Assembly (NCBI GenBank): GCA_964522445.1 | Contig: CAZFUY010000030.1 | Span: 1-27,408 of the forward strand | DNA: 27,408 bases | Direction of reading: 5' to 3' | Source: CAZFUY01 sp964522445 | GTDB lineage: Bacteria; Pseudomonadota; Gammaproteobacteria; SZUA-229 | Shown here: in pieces, positions 15,286 through 22,993 of the stretch | Layout of the letters: every line of letters starts with the position of its first letter | How positions within the stretch are numbered: position 1 is the stretch's first letter | Made by a program: the position numbers and the translations under genes | Notes under the pieces: generated by a model | What the model was told of the DNA's origin: nothing | Databases searched by the model: none | What the model saw: only the letters and a program-made list of their open reading frames with translations

Positions 15286-17261
15286 TAGACAGCCTCCGCT
15301 GCAGAATTTTCTAATGAACTATCTGCTTTTACTTTCATGCGATAACGGCGATCAGTGGCAGAAACTAAACCACCCAATGCCATAAATAATGAGCCCACCC
15401 AGATCCAGCGAATAAAGGGCTTGTGATACAGACGCACGCTCCATGCTCCTTCATTATTTAAGGGTTCACCTAATGATACATACAGGTCTCTAAATATACC
15501 GGGGTCTATGCCCGCTTCTGTCATGGGCATGCCACCTGCGTTGTACAAACGTTTCTGAGAATGCAGTTCAGCAACCTTTTTACCATCTTTAGTAACCGTA
15601 AATGAACCTTCTGTTGCTCTATAGTTTGGCCCCATTTTTTCTTTTACGTTATTAAAGGTAAATTCATAACCGCCAATATCGTAACTTTTACCTGCTTCAA
15701 GACGCACATCTTTTTCTGTGCTTAATTGCGTGGTTAAAGTAATACCAACAACAAACATTGCCACGCCAATATGCGCGAGAGTCATGCCAATAAAAGATCG
15801 GGGCACCTGCATCAACGCTGTAAATTTATTTTGTTTTGTAGCAATACGATCATATAAATTCTGTAGCCCTGTATAGGTTATCCAGACACCTAGAGTAATA
15901 GCCAGTGCAACACTAAAATTAAAATCATCAGCAACCACAAAGGTTAAAGCGACACCCAGCACAATACTAATAACGGCCGCCAGTTTTACATTATTTATCA
16001 AACGCGAAATCGTATCCTGTTTCCATCGTGTATTCACTGCAACACCTAACAACACAGCAATGGGAATAGTTAAAATAACAAACACCAGATCAAAATAAGG
16101 AGGGCCAACTGATATTTTACCCAGATCTAATGCATCAATTGCTAATGGATACAGTGTGCCCAGTAAAACAAAGAATGCGACGACGACTAATAAAACATTA
16201 TTAATTAGCAGAGCAAATTCACGTGATACCAGATTAACGCGTGATGCACTTTTTATATCTGGCGCTCGCCATGCGTATAAAAACAAAGAACCACCCACAA
16301 CAACAGCCAGAAAAATAAGAATAAACACGCCACGTGCGGGGTCTGTTGCAAAGGCGTGCACCGATGTCAGAACACCTGATCGAACAAGGAATGTGCCTAA
16401 TAAACTTAATGAGAAAGCAAACACAGCCAATAACACCGTCCATGCTTTAAACACGCCGCGTTTTTCTGTAGCGGCTAATGAATGAACTAGCGCTGTGCCC
16501 ACAAGCCATGGCATAAATGACGCATTTTCTACTGGATCCCAGAACCACCAGCCGCCCCAGCCAAGCTCGTAATAAGCCCACCAGCTTCCCAGTGCGATAC
16601 CTGCGGTTAAAAATAACCAGGCAACATTAGTCCAGGGGCGTGACCATTTTGCCCAGGCGCTGTCTAATCGCCCCCCCATCATGGCGGCAATAGCGAATGC
16701 AAAAGCAACAGAAAATCCTACATACCCCATATATAACAGAGGCGGGTGAATAATAAGCCCAGGGTCCTGTAATAGAGGATTTAAACTACGGCCTTCAAGA
16801 GGAATGGGAAACATGCGTTCAAATGGATTAGATGTCAGCAGCGCAAATAACAGGAAACCAATACTCACTAATCCCATCACAGACAATACACGAGCACGCA
16901 TAACCTGCGGCATACTGCGACTAAAAATACTCACCGCCATAGTCCATAAAGAAAGCAACCATGCCCATAATAATAATGAACCTTCGTGACCTCCCCATAC
17001 CGCTGAGATACGATAAATTAACGGCAGTTCTGTATTAGATTGCTTGGCCGCATAAGCCACTGAAAAATCATTTTCTATAAATGCCCAGGTCAGACATATA
17101 AAACTGATGGTGATAAACAATGCCTGTCCTAATGCAGCAGGTTGTGCCACCGCCATCCAGGCAGGCTGTTTTCTAAATGTGCCCAGTAATGGAACTGTAC
17201 CTAAAATTGCAGCCAGACAAAAAGCCAGTATAAGTGCAAAGTGACCTATTTCAGGAATCAT
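15285..17261 (-). CDS. ccmF: CcmF, heme lyase subunit
   Basis: A 658-residue inner-membrane protein that, with CcmH and CcmI, attaches heme to apocytochrome c. It begins with the usual MIPEIGHFALILAF helix and has about 14 to 15 hydrophobic helices. The tryptophan-rich WWD signature, WGGWWFWDPVENASFMPW, lies near residue 235-252, and conserved periplasmic histidines (IHPPLLYMGY, LVHSLAA) flank it. A large periplasmic loop near 500-610 carries the beta-rich domain seen in CcmF. The length is standard. The ATG overlaps the ccmE stop in an ATGA. Confidence 0.97.
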   Translation of the reverse strand: MIPEIGHFALILAFCLAAILGTVPLLGTFRKQPAWMAVAQPAALGQALFITISFICLTWAFIENDFSVAYAAKQSNTELPLIYRISAVWGGHEGSLLLWAWLLSLWTMAVSIFSRSMPQVMRARVLSVMGLVSIGFLLFALLTSNPFERMFPIPLEGRSLNPLLQDPGLIIHPPLLYMGYVGFSVAFAFAIAAMMGGRLDSAWAKWSRPWTNVAWLFLTAGIALGSWWAYYELGWGGWWFWDPVENASFMPWLVGTALVHSLAATEKRGVFKAWTVLLAVFAFSLSLLGTFLVRSGVLTSVHAFATDPARGVFILIFLAVVVGGSLFLYAWRAPDIKSASRVNLVSREFALLINNVLLVVVAFFVLLGTLYPLAIDALDLGKISVGPPYFDLVFVILTIPIAVLLGVAVNTRWKQDTISRLINNVKLAAVISIVLGVALTFVVADDFNFSVALAITLGVWITYTGLQNLYDRIATKQNKFTALMQVPRSFIGMTLAHIGVAMFVVGITLTTQLSTEKDVRLEAGKSYDIGGYEFTFNNVKEKMGPNYRATEGSFTVTKDGKKVAELHSQKRLYNAGGMPMTEAGIDPGIFRDLYVSLGEPLNNEGAWSVRLYHKPFIRWIWVGSLFMALGGLVSATDRRYRMKVKADSSLENSAAEAV

Positions 17262-17704
17262 AATTTATTTCCGTTATGTTCTATCAAACCAGCATCTTTC
17301 AACGTGTCGGCAACTTCTGGCGGCATATAGTTTTCATCATGTTTCGCCAGTACCTGATCTGCAATAAAAAGATTACCGACCACTTTGCCGGTGGCCACTA
17401 TACCCTGACCTTCACGGAATAAATCAGGAAGAATACCTTCATATTGAACACTAATGGTTTCAGCTGTATCGGTAAGATCAAAATTAATTTTCAGGCTATC
17501 GGGGTCACGATTAACCGTTCCCTCAACCACCAGACCACCTAAACGGAAACTGTGATCTTTAGGTGCCTCACCTGCTTTCACTTGCGTAGGGCTGAAGAAA
17601 TATAAAAGATTTTCATTAAAAGCCTGTAATGCAAGAGTGATAGCAATTGCTACACCCGATACCAGTACAGCTACAAAGGTCATTCGTTTTTGGCGGGGAG
17701 TCAT
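17258..17704 (-). CDS. ccmE: CcmE, periplasmic heme chaperone
   Basis: A 148-residue membrane-anchored chaperone that carries heme covalently from CcmC to CcmF. One N-terminal helix (about 8-28) is followed by the OB-fold beta domain with FRLGGLVVEGTV. The heme-binding histidine is in VLAKHDENYMPPE near residue 127, and the PPEV tail is conserved. The ATG at 17704 has an AGAGA ribosome site. A 117-base gap to ccmD, longer than usual in ccm operons, contains a degenerate FNR-type site. Confidence 0.95.
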   Translation of the reverse strand: MTPRQKRMTFVAVLVSGVAIAITLALQAFNENLLYFFSPTQVKAGEAPKDHSFRLGGLVVEGTVNRDPDSLKINFDLTDTAETISVQYEGILPDLFREGQGIVATGKVVGNLFIADQVLAKHDENYMPPEVADTLKDAGLIEHNGNKL

Positions 17705-17776
17705 AATTTTTCTCTAAATTTAGGCTATTTATCAAGCAAGTGAAAAACATTTTAAGGTTTTCTAATATAGGCCACT

Positions 17777-17790
17777 TTGCCTTTGGTCAA
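17777..17790 (-). promoter_or_regulatory. FNR-like site between ccmD and ccmE
   Basis: TTGCC-TTTG-GTCAA differs at one base from the napF box (TTGAC-TTTG-GTCAA). Its centre is about 80 bases before the ccmE ATG. It could drive an internal promoter for ccmEFGHI. One half-site is imperfect and I see no clear -10 sequence, so this is tentative. Confidence 0.4.
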
Positions 17791-17821
17791 TATTAGCAAG
17801 ATAAGACCGCTTATTTACCCG

Positions 17822-18001
17822 TTAGTTCTGCTGTTTTTGTCTTTCCTGTTGACGATATTTAATACGCAGATCTTTAATAATCTCTTTTTTAGATAAAATA
17901 GGCTTAATAAAAATAATCGCCAGCACAACAAAAGACAGCCCATAAGATGACCAGACATATAAGGCATAACCGCCCATATGGAAGAATTCACTAAGACTCA
18001 T
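17822..18001 (-). CDS. ccmD: CcmD, small heme-exporter membrane protein
   Basis: A 59-residue protein that helps release heme-loaded CcmE from CcmABC. It begins MSLSEFFHMGGYALYVWSSYG, goes straight into one transmembrane helix, and ends in a basic, glutamine-rich tail, all typical of CcmD. A longer open frame reaches upstream to 18139, but those residues translate the palindromic repeat, so I place the start at the ATG at 18001. Normally ccmC and ccmD touch; here 224 bases separate them. Confidence 0.9.
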   Translation of the reverse strand: MSLSEFFHMGGYALYVWSSYGLSFVVLAIIFIKPILSKKEIIKDLRIKYRQQERQKQQN

Positions 18002-18022
18002 AATTCTGAAACCCTTGAATGA

Positions 18023-18144
18023 ACAGTGTGTAGAGTCGTCCTCATGAACGGCATGGCGTAACAAAAAACTAAGGGAATGGCTAGCTTCCTTGCCGCAGTT
18101 TTTTGTATAGCCATGCAGATTATGAGGGCGGCTATACATACTGT
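18023..18144. repeat. 122-base symmetric palindrome between ccmC and ccmD
   Basis: The two halves mirror each other around 18083.5 with no spacing change. ACAGT at 18023 pairs with ACTGT ending at 18144. CCTCAT pairs with ATGAGG, and GCATGGC with GCCATGC. ACAAAAAACT pairs with AGTTTTTTGT, and the centre is GGAATGGCTAGCTTCC. Some positions mismatch, mainly in the outer arm. It occupies an insertion between two genes that usually overlap. Confidence 0.8.
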
Positions 18145-18225
18145 AGCGCCGCTGAAAACAGCAATAAAATTAAAATTTATTATAAAGTTCATTAATACCA
18201 TATTGTTACAGTTTACAAAAAGCGA

Positions 18226-18981
18226 TCATTCATGGGCTTCAGAATTCAGTACGACCTCTTTCACCCAACGACTATTTTGTTCACGTTTGAGCAACTCACC
18301 CCTGGCTCGCATCAATACCGATGTGGCGTAATACAACTTGAAAGCAACCGCCATTAATAACAATGGAATAAGCATTGAAATATGAATAGAGGGTTTATCT
18401 AATTTAGTCACCGTCGCGCCCTGATGCAAAGTACTCCACCACTCCACTGAATAATGAATAATGGGAATATTAACTGTACCCACTAAAGCCAGTATTGCGC
18501 CTGCTCTGGCAGCATTTCTGGGATCTTCAATTGAAGCCTGTAGCGCAATAAACCCCAGATATAAAAATAGTAAAATCAGCTCAGATGTCAGTCTCGCATC
18601 CCAGACCCACCACGCACCCCACATGGGCTTGCCCCAAAGCGAGCCTGTGGCCAGCGCCAGAAAGGTAAATGCAGCGCCAATTGGAGCACTGGCTGAAGCA
18701 ACAATATCAGATAACTTAATACGCCAGATCAGGCCAACTGCACCTGAAACAGCCATCACCATATAAATAAACATGGACATCCACGCAGCAGGTACATGAA
18801 CAAAGATAATACGGTAACTATCACCCTGCTGATAATCAGGTGGTGCTTTTACAAGGCCATAATAAAGGCCTGCAATCAGAAATAATAAACATGACCAGCC
18901 AAACCACGGAATGAGCTTGCCGGACATATAATAAAAATTCTTTGGCGATGAAAATTTATGGACTATTGCGGGTAATTTCAT
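18226..18981 (-). CDS. ccmC: CcmC, heme exporter membrane subunit
   Basis: A 251-residue inner-membrane protein that loads heme onto CcmE. Six hydrophobic helices are visible. The periplasmic WWD signature is WGKPMWGAWWVWDARLTSELIL, with conserved histidines in FVHVPAAW and IHYSVEWWSTLHQ. The frame continues upstream to 19029, but those 16 residues come from a repeat, so I prefer the ATG at 18981 (MKLPAIVHKF). No ribosome site is obvious before it, which fits the loss of coupling to ccmB caused by the repeats. Confidence 0.93.
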   Translation of the reverse strand: MKLPAIVHKFSSPKNFYYMSGKLIPWFGWSCLLFLIAGLYYGLVKAPPDYQQGDSYRIIFVHVPAAWMSMFIYMVMAVSGAVGLIWRIKLSDIVASASAPIGAAFTFLALATGSLWGKPMWGAWWVWDARLTSELILLFLYLGFIALQASIEDPRNAARAGAILALVGTVNIPIIHYSVEWWSTLHQGATVTKLDKPSIHISMLIPLLLMAVAFKLYYATSVLMRARGELLKREQNSRWVKEVVLNSEAHE

Positions 18982-18994
18982 ATTGTTTAATCTA

Positions 18995-19071
18995 GTAGGT
19001 CGACAACCCTTTGCCGACATAACCTTCAAATATTATTCATTACATCTGTCGGCAAAGGGTTACCGACCTAC
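18995..19071. repeat. REPIN-like doublet, GTAGGTCG family
   Basis: Two inverted copies of a hairpin begin with the GTAG tetranucleotide (GTAGGTCGACAACCCTTTGC at the left, and on the other strand GTAGGTCGGTAACCCTTTGC). They are separated by an A- and T-rich spacer. Each copy folds on itself (GTCGG with CCGAC). A GTAG head with paired hairpins is the layout of REP elements moved by RAYT transposases. Confidence 0.7.
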
Positions 19072-19083
19072 GCTATTCTTAGT

Positions 19084-19149
19084 TTGTAGGAGCGGCTTTA
19101 GCCGCAAAATTATTTAATCCGGATATCGCAGCTAAAGCCGCTCCTACAA
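19084..19149. repeat. REPIN-like doublet, GTAGGAGCGGC family
   Basis: The left unit is TTGTAGGAGCGGCTTTAGCC and the right unit is its near-perfect complement ending CTACAA. Each unit contains the stem GCGGCT-TT-AGCCGC. It closely resembles Pseudomonas-type REP sequences that begin TGTAGGAGCG. It sits 12 bases from the first unit and directly after the ccmB stop. Confidence 0.75.
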
Positions 19150-19151
19150 TT

Positions 19152-19832
19152 TTACTCCAGACTAATACGTAAAGCTGCCGCAGTCGCTAGCGGTGCTAAT
19201 GTTATAGACAGCACCAGAACCGCAGATAAAAAATAAAGCTGACCTCTTATCGCCATATCCGCTAAATGCGCATCCACAGCGTTGGCGGAGAATATCAGAA
19301 CCGGGATATACAAAGGAAGCACTATTAACGACAACAGCATGCCACCTCGGCGTAAGCCTACTGTTAATCCCATGCCAATAGCACCAATCAGACTTAAAAT
19401 GGGCGTGCCTATCGCCAGCGTCAGCATCAGCACACCCAGACCTTCTTCAGGCAAATACATAAATATGGCCAACATGGGTGCCAATAAAATCATTGGAAAT
19501 CCTGTGACTAACCAGTGGCTAATAATCTTGGCTAATACCAGCACAGATAATGAATGAGGACTAATTAATATTTGCTCTAAAGTACCATCGTCATAATCCG
19601 CTCGAAATAATGTATCCAGTGCCAGCATAGAGGCCAGTAACGCAGCCACCCAGATGACACCCGGAGCCATAGTCATTAGTAACTCTTTTTCGGGCGTAGT
19701 TCCCAATGGGAACAACATAACAACCAGTATGAAGAAAAATAATGGATTGAGTAATTCATTGCGGTGACGATAAGCCAGACGTAAGTCACGCTTTAATAGA
19801 GTAAAAAATGCGGTGGATAGCTTTGCTTCCAT
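19152..19832 (-). CDS. ccmB: CcmB, heme exporter permease
   Basis: A 226-residue inner-membrane protein with six hydrophobic helices. It forms the ABC-type complex with CcmA that releases holo-CcmE. The FTLLKRDLRLAYRHRNELLNPLFFF opening and the later SPHSLSVLVLAKI and GGMLLSLIVLPLYIPVLIF segments are characteristic of CcmB. Length is normal. The ATG shares one base with the ccmA stop (TGATG), so translation is coupled. The intact coding end abuts the REPIN-like repeats. Confidence 0.95.
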   Translation of the reverse strand: MEAKLSTAFFTLLKRDLRLAYRHRNELLNPLFFFILVVMLFPLGTTPEKELLMTMAPGVIWVAALLASMLALDTLFRADYDDGTLEQILISPHSLSVLVLAKIISHWLVTGFPMILLAPMLAIFMYLPEEGLGVLMLTLAIGTPILSLIGAIGMGLTVGLRRGGMLLSLIVLPLYIPVLIFSANAVDAHLADMAIRGQLYFLSAVLVLSITLAPLATAAALRISLE

Positions 19833-20485
19833 CAGGCTACCTCTTCCAGTTGCGTTTTGGGCAACACCAGTCGCTTATAGGTACAGCCTTCAACCGTTAC
19901 AGGCTGATGTGACGTGATAAGAAGTATGCCGCCAGCCTGTATATGTCTGGCAAAAACGCCTTCAAGAAATGCGACAGCCGCTATATCTAATGACGTATAA
20001 GGCTCATCAAGAATCCAGATTTTGGCCTGACTGAGTAATAATTGCGCCAAAGCTACTCGCCTTTTTTGACCTGCAGATAAGTTGCCGCTGGTGACATCCT
20101 CAAAACCGTACAGCCCAACCTGATATAAAGCTTCTTCAATACCATTTTGAGTTTTGCTGCCAAACAGGGCTTTTGACATACATAAATTTTCAACAGGTGT
20201 TAGCTCAAATTTAATACCGGGTTTATGACCTAAATAGAGTAAGTTCTGAAAATACTGGCCATCAGGGTCTTTAATACCCTGCCCCTGCCACAATACTTTT
20301 CCCTCTTCTGGCTGTGCAAGGCCTGCCAGAATGCGTAACAAACTGGTTTTACCACTGCCATTTTCACCTTCTACACGCAACACCTGCCCCGAGTCGAGTT
20401 CAAAGTTCAAATCAGTGAACAGCTCACGATAACCTCGTGTACAGCTTAAATTCTGTACACTTAATCCTGAGGGTGGTTTATTCAT
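19832..20485 (-). CDS. ccmA: CcmA, heme exporter ATPase
   Basis: A 217-residue ABC-type ATPase that drives the CcmBC complex. The Walker A motif is GENGSGKTS near residues 39-47. The signature is LSAGQKRR near 136, directly before a Walker B with ILDEPYTSLD near 157-166. The length is that of the compact CcmA family. ATG at 20485 is preceded by GGAA ten bases upstream. It is the first gene of the ccm operon. No convincing promoter pair is visible before it. Confidence 0.96.
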   Translation of the reverse strand: MNKPPSGLSVQNLSCTRGYRELFTDLNFELDSGQVLRVEGENGSGKTSLLRILAGLAQPEEGKVLWQGQGIKDPDGQYFQNLLYLGHKPGIKFELTPVENLCMSKALFGSKTQNGIEEALYQVGLYGFEDVTSGNLSAGQKRRVALAQLLLSQAKIWILDEPYTSLDIAAVAFLEGVFARHIQAGGILLITSHQPVTVEGCTYKRLVLPKTQLEEVA

Positions 20486-20808
20486 TCAAAAAGATTCCGA
20501 AAATAGTCAGCGGCTGTGATTCTACCGAGATTTATGATTTTATAAACAGGCATTTGTATATGGCTATGATATCTTTGCGTCATATCAAGCAATATAAGCT
20601 CAAGATATTGAAAAATATAAAAAAACAATCGAATCAGCACATTCTTATATAAATAAAATACAGTCATCGATTAATAATCTTTGTTGGACGGCCTTTATAG
20701 TTATTAGATATAAGTAAACCTTAGCTTGATAAATATCAATTAAATACTTGCACTTCCAACTGATTTTATCAAGTTAAAATACACCACCCCATCTGAGGAG
20801 AAACAAAT
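20486..20808. other. Divergent promoter region of ccmA and the CBS gene
   Basis: A 323-base A- and T-rich region between genes that point apart. It contains the FNR box near the CBS gene. Otherwise I see only short imperfect palindromes (TGATAT with ATATCA at about 20567-20587). The ccmA promoter cannot be placed by eye. Confidence 0.4.
20726..20739 (+). promoter_or_regulatory. Consensus FNR box before the CBS gene
   Basis: TTGAT-AAAT-ATCAA matches the FNR consensus exactly. A start site near 20775 with the weak -10-like TTTTAT (20763-20768) would put the box centre at about -42. It may also affect ccmA from a distance of about 240 bases. Confidence 0.65.
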
Positions 20809-21261
20809 ATGATCGTTCAAGACATCATGACAACATCTGTAAAAGTAACCACCCCCGACACATCAATTAAAGAAATCGCATCCATCATGTGCTTTAACAA
20901 AATATCAGGTGTACCTGTCGTTGATGAGAACAAACAAATGGTTGGTGTACTGTCAGAAAAGGATATTCTCCATTATATGTTCCCAGACGTGGGTGAAATC
21001 ATGGGTGATAGTGGCAATACACTGGATTATGAAGAACTTGAAGGCAACTATCATGATGTCATGAATAAAAAAGTAGGTGACCTGATGTCATCTACAGTTG
21101 CAACAGTAAGCCCTGACATTCCCGTACTTAAAGCCGCTTCCATGATGTGGCTTAAAAAAATACGTCGTATTCCTGTAACAGAAGGCGATAAACTGGTTGG
21201 CATTATCAGTATTGGCGATGTGCATAAAGCTATTTTTCAGGATAATCTAATTAATAACTAA
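20809..21261 (+). CDS. Protein with two CBS domains
   Basis: A 150-residue cytoplasmic protein made almost only of two CBS modules, about residues 5-60 and 88-145. Each has the PVVDENKQMVGVLSEKDIL or PVTEGDKLVGIISIGDV pattern. Stand-alone CBS pairs sense adenine nucleotides or similar ligands and act as regulators; the partner here is unknown. The ATG follows a GAGGAG ribosome site (about 20795-20800). The FNR box upstream suggests induction at low oxygen, like nap. The spacer between the domains is acidic (DYEELEGNYHD). Its terminator lies beyond the MITE-like element. Confidence 0.88.
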   Translation: MIVQDIMTTSVKVTTPDTSIKEIASIMCFNKISGVPVVDENKQMVGVLSEKDILHYMFPDVGEIMGDSGNTLDYEELEGNYHDVMNKKVGDLMSSTVATVSPDIPVLKAASMMWLKKIRRIPVTEGDKLVGIISIGDVHKAIFQDNLINN

Positions 21262-21281
21262 GAACCTCAATTTAATACTTA

Positions 21282-21509
21282 GAGAGCTTTGCACGAAATA
21301 AATCCCGTCATCCCGGTATGCTTTTGAGCCGGGATCCAGTGGTCTTAAAACTTTAAAGTCACTAGATTCCTGCTAAAAGCATGCAGGATAAAAGTGCTGG
21401 GAGCGCTTTTAAACAGGCTATGCCTGGCAGTAAGGTGGAGGACAGGAGTCCGAAGTAATGACAAAAATGTGGTTAGTTTTTTGATAGCCTGTTCTCGTAC
21501 AAAGATCTC
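21282..21509. mobile_element. MITE-like element between CBS gene and its terminator
   Basis: A 228-base unit with inverted ends, GAGAGCTTTGCACGA and the complement GAGATCTTTGTACGA, flanked by TTA on both sides. The left half matches the element at 12667 (CATCCCGGTATGCTTTTGAG, then AAAGCATGCAGGA). The right half differs and contains CAGGC-TAT-GCCTG and GGAGGACAGGAGTCC hairpins, probably a further nested repeat. It separates the CBS stop from the terminator at 21521. Confidence 0.72.
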
Positions 21510-21520
21510 TTAAAATTTAC

Positions 21521-21544
21521 AAAGGGCGCTTAGCGTCCTTTTTT
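21521..21544 (+). terminator. Intrinsic terminator
   Basis: AAAGGGCGC-TTA-GCGTCCTTT makes a nine-pair stem (one G-T pair) with a three-base loop, followed by a run of T. It is a strong plus-strand terminator, most likely belonging to the CBS gene before the mobile element came between them. Confidence 0.8.
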
Positions 21545-21589
21545 GTTTTCAAGCCATTCTGTTTAACTTTAAATCCTCAATTCCTGAGC

Positions 21590-21595
21590 TATAAT
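21590..21595 (+). promoter_or_regulatory. -10 box before the Slam-like gene
   Basis: A perfect TATAAT lies 36 bases before the preferred ATG. The -35 region at 17 bases spacing (CTTTAA) is poor. Transcription would start near 21602, only three bases before the upstream ATG at 21605, which favours the second ATG. Confidence 0.5.
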
Positions 21596-21631
21596 CGTAC
21601 GAATATGCTGGTTAAATCTACAAGGAACATA

Positions 21632-22966
21632 ATGATAAAAAGAATAGTTCAGGCACTCGCGCTCTCATCGGTATTTCTCATATCAACCAGCTGGGCAGAA
21701 GATGCATTTAATATGCAAACATTGCAAAATCTGTCCAAAACTTATCAACAACAGGCTGCTTATGATTATGCCAGTAAATATATAGAGCAGATGGAAGGCG
21801 ACCCTTATTTTGATTATATTTATGGTGTTTCAGCTATAGATACAGGGCATGCCAGCCAGGGTGTTTTTGCACTGGAAAGAGTACTACTGGCTTTTCCAGA
21901 AGATCATGTGGCACGACTTGAATTAGCACGAGGCTATTTTGTTCTTGAAGAATACCCCAGAGCTCGACAGGAGTTTGAACGGGTTCTTGAAGTTAACCCA
22001 CCTCCAGGTGTTGTTAAAACAACCGAAAATTTTCTTGATCGTATCCGTCTTAAAGAAGCGCGTTACAAAACAACATCTAATGCTTATGTTGAAGTCTCTT
22101 TCGGTTCAGATAGCAATGTAAATAGCGGTGTCGATGCCGATAATTTAACATTAATTACATTATCTGGAGACAGCCTTGGACAGGATGATACATTTAGTTC
22201 TATAGCAGCCTCATATCAGATCACTCATCCTTTTACAGCAGGCTGGATGGTAAATACATCATTAACCGCCAATATAAGAAAAAATTCAGAGTTAAGCCAG
22301 TTTGATACAACCACTTCAACCTTGCAGGCAGGCATAACACGTCTTTATAAAGACAGCCGCTTCAAAGCCAATATCCTTGCTCAGGACTACTCACTGGATG
22401 GCAATGATTATCGATCACTATTTGGTTTAAGTTTTGAATGGTTCAATGCACTTTCTCAGCAGTCTAATATAACAACCACTTTTCAATATGCAGTCCTTGA
22501 TTATCCCGACCTGAAAATTAAAAACTCTAACTTAATGACTTTAGGCTTTGGTTACAGTAAATCTTTTTCTGCTAATTTATCCCCTGTATTTTTTAGCTCA
22601 CTAAATATTGGCAGTGAGTTAGCTGAAGATGATACCAATACTGGTTCATTATCTGATACTGAGAGAAGCATCCTGGGATTAAGAGCAGGAGTGGTATTAA
22701 GTATTACTCCCAAACTTGCATTACAGACATCATTTAGCTGGCAGAACAGTTCTTATAAAGGCGAAAATCTATCTTATATAATTCTTACAGGAAACAGCTT
22801 AAAACGTGATGATGATTACACAACTGCCGATGTTAATTTAATCTGGCTATTCAGAAAAAACTGGCGACTAAATACAAAATTTGGCTATTCAGAAAACAGC
22901 TCGAATGTAGAGCTTTATTCATATGACAGAACAACAATCAATCTAAATCTGAATTATGCATTTTAA
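21632..22966 (+). CDS. Slam/DUF560-like outer-membrane protein with TPR domain
   Basis: A 444-residue outer-membrane protein. A Sec signal peptide ends near SWA at residue 22. Residues 25-140 are TPR helices, ending in ARLELARGYFVLEEYPRARQ and VNPPPGVVKTTENFLDRI, a pattern I recognise from surface lipoprotein assembly modifiers. The rest is beta-barrel-like: alternating aromatic strands, GSDSNVNSG near residue 157, and a terminal phenylalanine. Such proteins move cargo with a TbpB-like barrel across the outer membrane (type XI secretion). An ATG at 21605 would add nine residues, but the AAGGA ribosome site belongs to 21632. The next gene, 27 bases on, is the likely cargo. Family assignment is from memory of motifs. 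Confidence 0.7.
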   Translation: MIKRIVQALALSSVFLISTSWAEDAFNMQTLQNLSKTYQQQAAYDYASKYIEQMEGDPYFDYIYGVSAIDTGHASQGVFALERVLLAFPEDHVARLELARGYFVLEEYPRARQEFERVLEVNPPPGVVKTTENFLDRIRLKEARYKTTSNAYVEVSFGSDSNVNSGVDADNLTLITLSGDSLGQDDTFSSIAASYQITHPFTAGWMVNTSLTANIRKNSELSQFDTTTSTLQAGITRLYKDSRFKANILAQDYSLDGNDYRSLFGLSFEWFNALSQQSNITTTFQYAVLDYPDLKIKNSNLMTLGFGYSKSFSANLSPVFFSSLNIGSELAEDDTNTGSLSDTERSILGLRAGVVLSITPKLALQTSFSWQNSSYKGENLSYIILTGNSLKRDDDYTTADVNLIWLFRKNWRLNTKFGYSENSSNVELYSYDRTTINLNLNYAF

Positions 22967-22993
22967 TTACAGGAATCATTTTGAGGCAGAGCT

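Noticed and set aside
18002..18139. N-terminal extension of ccmD to 105 residues
   Set aside because: The extra 46 residues come from the palindrome. The ATG at 18001 gives a normal-length CcmD with the expected first residues.
17998..18201. A 67-residue minus-strand frame with hydrophobic residues between ccmC and ccmD
   Set aside because: More than half of it translates the 122-base palindrome, there is no ribosome site before its ATG, and the same DNA yields another frame that merely extends ccmD.
18982..19029. N-terminal extension of ccmC
   Set aside because: These 16 residues are encoded by the REPIN-like unit and are absent from the usual CcmC start.
20482..20667. A 61-residue minus-strand frame upstream of ccmA
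   Set aside because: A-T-rich chance frame overlapping the ccmA start, without a ribosome site or recognisable pattern.
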